A stretch of DNA of 32,771 bases from a virus, in the IMG/VR virus record IMGVR_UViG_3300043449_001435, positions 1 through 32,771 of that record; one strand, 5' to 3'. Positions 28,960-32,771 of this stretch are shown here, in pieces (position 1 is the stretch's first letter; every line of letters begins with the position of its first letter). Both the position numbers and the translations under genes were made by a program. Under the pieces are notes generated by a model. It ran no database searches. It was given only the letters and a program-made list of their open reading frames with translations, and was not told where the DNA came from.

Positions 28960-29191
28960 ATACGAAGTTGGTGAGCCTGTTAAGATTCCCGCTTCTGTAG
29001 AACTTTTTCATCCTTCAATCAATTCTGCGTACAACTATAGACGAACTGAAGCACCAGAGATAGGTTGGGTTGTCGAAGATAGTTATACGCATATCAAAAT
29101 CCTTACAAACGACAACATTGTATGGGACACAGATAAACTTAACATTTACACATATGGAGACAAAGATGGTACGACTAACCGAAATCGTTGA
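28943..29191 (+). CDS. Small hypothetical protein
   Basis: 82 residues from ATG 28943 (GAAGAG about 9 bases before; an in-frame ATG at 28928 is less well placed). 'YEVGEPVKIPASVELFHPS' and 'IGWVVEDSYTHIKILTNDNIVWDTDKL' look like an SH3-like or small beta-barrel fold. Its start lies inside the previous gene, and its end overlaps the next by 26 bases. No known family. Confidence 0.55.
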   Translation: MYRKSKYEVGEPVKIPASVELFHPSINSAYNYRRTEAPEIGWVVEDSYTHIKILTNDNIVWDTDKLNIYTYGDKDGTTNRNR

Positions 29192-29450
29192 AGAGAATAT
29201 GGCTACTAACTTTAGTGTTAGGTCGGTTTTTGTAAATCCTTCCCACGTTGTTATGGTAAGGGATGATAATAGATTTAGGAATCTTCTTGGGGAGGGTAAG
29301 CTTTCCCATCTTGGAGTCGAGCCAAATATGCAGTTTAGCAGAATTACTGTTCGCGGTGGTTCTGGCAATTATGAAATTACAGTTATGGGTTCTTCTGATA
29401 TGGTGTACGAGAAGATTCAGACTTCAACAAAGACACTACTAAAGGGGTGA
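29166..29450 (+). CDS. Small hypothetical protein
   Basis: 94 residues from ATG 29166, chosen over ATG 29070, which lies deep in the previous gene; GGAG is 7 bases before. 'FSVRSVFVNPSHVVMVRDD', 'FSRITVRGGSGNYEITVMGSSDMV' suggests a beta-sheet protein. 'NPSHVVMVRDD' looks like proteins of the small FlbD/YlxS-like class only in being beta-rich, not by motif. It is in a chain of overlapping short genes, so co-translation is likely. Confidence 0.55.
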   Translation: MVRLTEIVEENMATNFSVRSVFVNPSHVVMVRDDNRFRNLLGEGKLSHLGVEPNMQFSRITVRGGSGNYEITVMGSSDMVYEKIQTSTKTLLKG

Positions 29451-29453
29451 CAG

Positions 29454-29660
29454 ATGCTTTGGACTGTGATAGGGTATAGACTAGAGTTCAACGAACAAAC
29501 TCTAAAAGAATTTCCTTTTGCTAAAACATTTTACGGTTCCCATAATGGTGAAACCGCTCTTGAAGATGCTAGAGAGTTTTTTAAAGAACAAAAAGTTATG
29601 GTTGTAGCAGTTGTAGCTGGCAATCACACATCGTCCACTTACATCAAGAATCACAAATAG
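29454..29660 (+). CDS. Small hypothetical protein
   Basis: 68 residues, just after the previous stop. 'LWTVIGYRLEFNEQTLKEF' and 'FFKEQKVMVVAVVAGNH' suggest an alpha/beta mini-domain. AAGGGG lies 8 bases before the ATG. Nothing recognised; short size and gene packing are the only evidence for it. Confidence 0.5.
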   Translation: MLWTVIGYRLEFNEQTLKEFPFAKTFYGSHNGETALEDAREFFKEQKVMVVAVVAGNHTSSTYIKNHK

Positions 29661-29668
29661 GAGTATTC

Positions 29669-30274
29669 ATGGCGTGGCCCAAAGGCGTACCTCGTAAGAA
29701 GAAGGTTGATAATGAAATCAAGCCAGAAGCAACAGAACCAGAAGTAAAAGTAGAGGCACCAAAGAAAGAGAGAAAGCCAAGAGCAACAAAAGCTTCTAAG
29801 AAAGATACTGATGAAAAAGAATCAGTACATTCAGATGCTGAAGAAGTTCTTGAAATTCGTAAGAAACTTGATGCAAATACACTTGACCCATTCGAGACTA
29901 TTACTAACAATCAATTTGAGTGTTCTTTTGTATCCCTTACTGAGCGTTTGACGCCTGTAGAAGCAGACAGTATTATTAAGGATGGTAGATACTCAAGTTC
30001 TTACTATCCAATTAAAAACATCAATCATACCGTTTGGCCTGTTCTAGCCTACATCAAGACTGACCTTGACGGGCTAAGGGAAAAGGGTTATACTGATAAG
30101 GAAATCTACGCTGGTTGTATTAATTACCTTTCCTCGCAAACCAGCGGGAAGAAGCGCAAGTACGGTAATCTTTTCCCATTTAGCTTTACAGTTAAGCCAG
30201 ATAGGATTATTGCAACTTTTATTACAGACGACCGAAAGAATAAGAACTTTTGGGGAGAGGGACTAGGAGTTTAA
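29669..30274 (+). CDS. Hypothetical protein with basic/charged N-terminus
   Basis: 201 residues. The first 70 are low complexity and very charged ('PKGVPRKKKVDNEI', 'KKERKPRATKASKKDTDEKE'), with an AT-hook-like 'KERKPRATK' stretch. The C-terminal 130 read 'LTERLTPVEADSIIKDGRY', 'NHTVWPVLAYIKTDLDGL' and 'FPFSFTVKPDRIIATFITDD'. I do not recognise the domain. AGGAG is 8 bases before the ATG. The N-terminal tail could bind DNA. It ends one base before the cupin gene. Confidence 0.6.
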   Translation: MAWPKGVPRKKKVDNEIKPEATEPEVKVEAPKKERKPRATKASKKDTDEKESVHSDAEEVLEIRKKLDANTLDPFETITNNQFECSFVSLTERLTPVEADSIIKDGRYSSSYYPIKNINHTVWPVLAYIKTDLDGLREKGYTDKEIYAGCINYLSSQTSGKKRKYGNLFPFSFTVKPDRIIATFITDDRKNKNFWGEGLGV

Positions 30275-30275
30275 A

Positions 30276-30659
30276 ATGAAATGTACTAAAGAACGAGTAG
30301 AGAAACCTTGGGGATACGAAGAAATCATTCAAAAGAATGAGCATTACGCTTTCAAGCACCTTCATATTGCCCCAGGAAAACGCTTATCCCTCCAATATCA
30401 TAAAGAGAAAATGGAAACCATCTATTGTCTTTCAGAAGAAGCAATCATATGGACGAAGCGTTCAGAGGATGATACAGAGACAAAGAAGGTGACGCTCCGA
30501 TACGGAGAAGCCTTCCACATCATGCCAAATCAGATTCACCGTTTTGCAGCAGGGTTTTATCCTGTTGACCTAATGGAAGTATCTACACCACAACTTGATG
30601 ATGTTGTTCGACTTGAAGATGATTATAACCGTATTGAAACTACAAAGGAGACAGAATGA
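30276..30659 (+). CDS. Cupin, mannose-6-phosphate isomerase type
   Basis: 127 residues. 'KPWGYEEIIQKNEHYAFKHLHIAPGKRLSLQYHKE' split by strands, then 'METIYCL', 'RYGEAFHIMPNQIHRF'. These are the cupin motifs 1 and 2 of the type II phosphomannose isomerase group, with His and Glu metal ligands visible (QYH, ETIY, PNQIHR). The bacterial version is often fused to a GDP-mannose pyrophosphorylase; here it stands alone. A substrate is not proved; sugar-phosphate isomerisation or a non-enzymatic cupin are both possible. Position amid small unknowns gives no further clue. Confidence 0.82.
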   Translation: MKCTKERVEKPWGYEEIIQKNEHYAFKHLHIAPGKRLSLQYHKEKMETIYCLSEEAIIWTKRSEDDTETKKVTLRYGEAFHIMPNQIHRFAAGFYPVDLMEVSTPQLDDVVRLEDDYNRIETTKETE

Positions 30660-30943
30660 CTTTTGCCCGTAACGCTATTGAGACTACCGATATTGATGAC
30701 AACATCGAGGTAGACGTTAATCGTTCATATTCCAGCTTTGGTGTTCGTATTGTTCGTAATAACACCAGCAAGCGTCGTCTTTCTAACCGTGTATCCGTCA
30801 CAATTCCAGATGGACGTAGTGAGAGCACTTTCCATCTTACTATTCGTGAGGCAAATGCACTTCGTAATTTTCTTAATGAAAATCTTGATGAAGCCCTTGC
30901 CTCTTCTACAATGGTGTCTATGTCTATGCGTGAGGCGAGTTAA
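30656..30943 (+). CDS. Small hypothetical protein
   Basis: 95 residues; ATGA overlap with the cupin and TAATG overlap with the Hsp20-like gene. 'DIDDNIEVDVNRSYSSFGVRIVRN' and 'VSVTIPDGRSESTFHLTIREANALRNFL' look like beta strands followed by a helix. No known family. Packed tightly with both neighbours, so likely translated. Confidence 0.55.
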   Translation: MTFARNAIETTDIDDNIEVDVNRSYSSFGVRIVRNNTSKRRLSNRVSVTIPDGRSESTFHLTIREANALRNFLNENLDEALASSTMVSMSMREAS

Positions 30944-31347
30944 TGAATCGCCCTACAACACATGGAGAAAATATTCAAATGAATTTAGTTCAAGCACTTG
31001 ATCGTATTTATGCAGATGCTTTCCCTATCGCATCTTATCCAATTCCACGTTCATCGCAGGGTAATGTGGATTTCACCTATGATACTAAAACTAGTACTTA
31101 TGTAGCGACAATTGATGCTGCTGGTGCTAATAAAGCTAAGTTTAATGTTAAGATTGTTGATTCTACGCTTAATGTTTCTTATGCTCATACAGAAGGTTAT
31201 AGATGCCGTTCTTTTGCCTATTCCTTCCCGCTTGGACGAGGCGCAAACGTAACAAGCTCAACAGCATCATATGTTGATGGGATTCTTACAGTAACGCTCA
31301 ATACTGCGACTCAAACACAGAATTCTACCACAATTCCAGTTAATTGA
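30943..31347 (+). CDS. Hsp20/alpha-crystallin-like small heat-shock protein
   Basis: 134 residues from ATG 30943; ATG 30979 gives 122 and has a GGAG 12 bases before, so either may be used. The alpha-crystallin layout is visible: 'TYVATIDAAGANKAKFNVKI' (the first strands), 'STLNVSYAHTEGYRCRSFAYSF' and 'SSTASYVDGILTVTLN' (matching the A-x-x-x-G-V-L repeat), and an IPV at the C-terminus like the I-x-I/V oligomer clasp. The N-terminal arm is short. Small heat-shock proteins hold unfolding proteins for refolding by GroEL or DnaK; cyanophages carry them. It would complement the phage GroEL. The family call is made by pattern alone. Confidence 0.75.
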   Translation: MNRPTTHGENIQMNLVQALDRIYADAFPIASYPIPRSSQGNVDFTYDTKTSTYVATIDAAGANKAKFNVKIVDSTLNVSYAHTEGYRCRSFAYSFPLGRGANVTSSTASYVDGILTVTLNTATQTQNSTTIPVN

Positions 31348-31364
31348 GTCTAAAATAAACAATT

Positions 31365-31396
31365 AAGCCGCCAATGGTTCATCACCTTGGCGGTTT
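31365..31396 (+). terminator. Rho-independent terminator after hsp20-like gene
   Basis: AAGCCGCCAA (31365-31374) pairs with TTGGCGGTTT (31387-31396), 10 pairs with one G-U, loop 31375-31386, then TTTTC. No promoter hexamer in the loop, unlike the others. Confidence 0.8.
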
Positions 31397-31409
31397 TCTT
31401 GTATCTAAA

Positions 31410-31417
31410 ACTATTTA
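31410..31417 (+). promoter_or_regulatory. ACTATTTA motif, candidate late promoter
   Basis: ACTATTTA 18 bases before the ATG at 31436, with AAGGAAA between. It lies after a terminator, as expected for a fresh transcription unit. No matching -35. Confidence 0.4.
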
Positions 31418-31435
31418 CATCGTAAGGAAAATGCT

Positions 31436-32771
31436 ATGACAAATTACGATAAACTCTGGAAAAATTGGCATAAAAAAGCTTCTATCAATGAAATACAAGA
31501 TAAATATAGAAGAGCATTATTAAAGCATATGAGAGATACAATGGAGCAACTAGGCTCAGATTCTCCAGAAATTCTTAGTAGATCAGCATTTAATTACGCA
31601 TTTAATAATGATTATCGTGTCATAGTACAATTAGATAAAAATGAAGAAGTTGAAGTAGCAAAGAACATTAATGCTTTGACAATTAAGATGAATGAAGTTT
31701 ATAAAGAAAAACAGAAAAAAGGTGATATAACAAATTTTTATGTTCAATTATTTATTCAAGAACAAAAAGTTCAACAATCTATAGAAGGTGGAAGAGATAG
31801 TAAAGAAGTTACGATAAAATCACCAGCAATGTCTATTGCCTATAAAAACAAAATGAACCAAACAAAGCAAGAAATAATACCACTTGGAAGAGCCTTTAAT
31901 AAATATGGAATGAAAAGAGAATTTGATCATTGGGCATCTATTCAAAGTACAATAACAAATTCTGAAAACAAAATTAACCAAATTCTTCATTATGTTAGTA
32001 TTCTTCCACAAAGCGATTTAACACATCTGCTACGAATAGTTAAACAATATGAAACTTCTGATTACGGTATAGTTATTAGTAGAAACCCTATAGACATTGC
32101 TCGTATGTCAGACTTCCCAGGAATTAGTTCTTGCCACTCTCAAGGAGGTAGTTACTTCATCTGCGCTCTTGAAGAAGCAAAGCGTGGTGGTGCTGTTGCT
32201 TATCTCTTAAAAAACGCAGACATAGAAAAAATAAGAAATAATTTACAAAATCCAGAAATCTTCTTTGATGAAGAAAACATCAAAGCAAATCTTCCACTAA
32301 ACGAAGCAGAAGAAGATGATGATGATGCAACTCCAATGGATTTTAGTGACGATCCAAGGTCTGGTCAACGTATTGTCCCAATAGCAAGACTTAGAATTAG
32401 AAGAGTAGTAAACGTTGATCAACAAATCGACTATATGGCACCAGATGATTCAATTTATGGTATTCATTACAATGAGTTTTTTAGCAAAGTTGCTGAATGG
32501 TGTGCATCTAAGCAAGCATTTTTGTTTAAAAAAGAAGGTTTATTTGACATTTCATCATTACAATCTGCAAATCTTGTTCTTACTGGCGGCAGTTACCAAG
32601 ATAGTGACATTTCAGTTGCGTTCGATGGTCAAATAAGACTTATCGCCAAACAAAGCGGAGCCGAAGATACTAAAAGAAAATTACTAAGAATTGGATGGAA
32701 AGGCGTAGAAAAATATGATGAATACATGTCATTATGTGAGCAACAAATTAATACAATAGCACAAATAGTGG
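31436..32771 (+). CDS. Large hypothetical phage protein, 3' end outside window
   Basis: The frame from ATG 31436 runs off the end of the window with 445 complete codons and no stop. The region about residues 205-275 carries 'ISRNPIDIARMSDFPG', 'SSCHSQGGSYFICALEEAKR' and 'GGAVAYLLKN', a motif set I recall from uncharacterised proteins of aquatic phages. An acidic stretch with DDDD follows near residue 295. The N-terminal 200 residues are helical and Lys-rich. AAGGAA is about 5 bases before the ATG, and an ACTATTTA motif 18 bases before. Function unknown; the motif set and late-type promoter suggest a virion or late protein. Confidence 0.7.
   Translation, partial: MTNYDKLWKNWHKKASINEIQDKYRRALLKHMRDTMEQLGSDSPEILSRSAFNYAFNNDYRVIVQLDKNEEVEVAKNINALTIKMNEVYKEKQKKGDITNFYVQLFIQEQKVQQSIEGGRDSKEVTIKSPAMSIAYKNKMNQTKQEIIPLGRAFNKYGMKREFDHWASIQSTITNSENKINQILHYVSILPQSDLTHLLRIVKQYETSDYGIVISRNPIDIARMSDFPGISSCHSQGGSYFICALEEAKRGGAVAYLLKNADIEKIRNNLQNPEIFFDEENIKANLPLNEAEEDDDDATPMDFSDDPRSGQRIVPIARLRIRRVVNVDQQIDYMAPDDSIYGIHYNEFFSKVAEWCASKQAFLFKKEGLFDISSLQSANLVLTGGSYQDSDISVAFDGQIRLIAKQSGAEDTKRKLLRIGWKGVEKYDEYMSLCEQQINTIAQIV

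Noticed and set aside
1-32771. tRNA genes, CRISPR arrays, integrase or insertion sequences
   Set aside because: No cloverleaf with a TTC-type arm, no regular spaced repeats, and no transposase or integrase motif was seen in any frame.

Overview
The window looks like part of the genome of a large, AT-rich, strictly lytic-type tailed phage of the T4 superfamily, or a distant relative of it, probably from an aquatic setting. The evidence is a T4-style replication and recombination set: a gp32-like ssDNA-binding protein, a UvsX/RecA-like recombinase, an RNase H/FEN-type 5' nuclease and a DnaB/gp41-like helicase. Alongside these are a B12-dependent class II ribonucleotide reductase, ThyX, and a C-family (Pol III alpha) polymerase in place of the T4 family B polymerase. 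All 49 genes called lie on the + strand, and most overlap or abut their neighbours. I see no tRNA, CRISPR, integrase or insertion sequence. No gene-free stretch exceeds about 100 bases. The host cannot be named from the sequence.

Layout. 1-5242: ssDNA-binding protein (partial), recombinase, deoxycytidylate-type deaminase, small unknowns, 5' nuclease, then two lysine/cysteine-rich proteins with short amphipathic N-terminal tags. 5278-12777: helicase, NrdJ, a small Zn-finger protein, a GroES-like co-chaperonin candidate, ThyX, and an overlapping pair of unknown enzymes (a Rossmann-like and a nucleotidyltransferase-like protein). 12778-16197: DNA polymerase. 16244-17078: two small proteins that begin with nearly the same tag. 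17122-23372: UV endonuclease, a 29-residue membrane microprotein, metallophosphoesterase, dUTPase, Dam-type methylase, adenylosuccinate synthetase, DUF3310, thioredoxin-like, and a GMP-reductase-like enzyme. 23431-28317: acidic tagged protein, membrane protein, ClpP-like protease, a 493-residue unknown, GroEL. 28364-31347: small unknowns, a cupin and an Hsp20-like chaperone. 31436 to the end: a large unknown, cut by the window.

How the genes work together. The nucleotide enzymes all push pools toward A and T: deaminase plus dUTPase plus ThyX carry C to T, and GMP reductase plus PurA would carry G toward A. This suits an AT-rich phage remaking host nucleotides, with NrdJ supplying deoxynucleotides. 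A chaperone set (GroEL, a GroES-like partner, Hsp20) and a ClpP-like protease suggest the phage carries its own protein-folding or head-maturation help.

Regulation. The most striking non-coding signal is a recurring composite element between operons. A rho-independent terminator hairpin carries a sigma-70-like promoter (always a 17-base spacer) whose -10 or -35 hexamer sits in or at the loop. In several cases the 3' arm also carries the Shine-Dalgarno sequence of the next gene. A second motif, ACTATTTA, lies just upstream of four genes, at least one of them tagged-protein class, and is a candidate late promoter.
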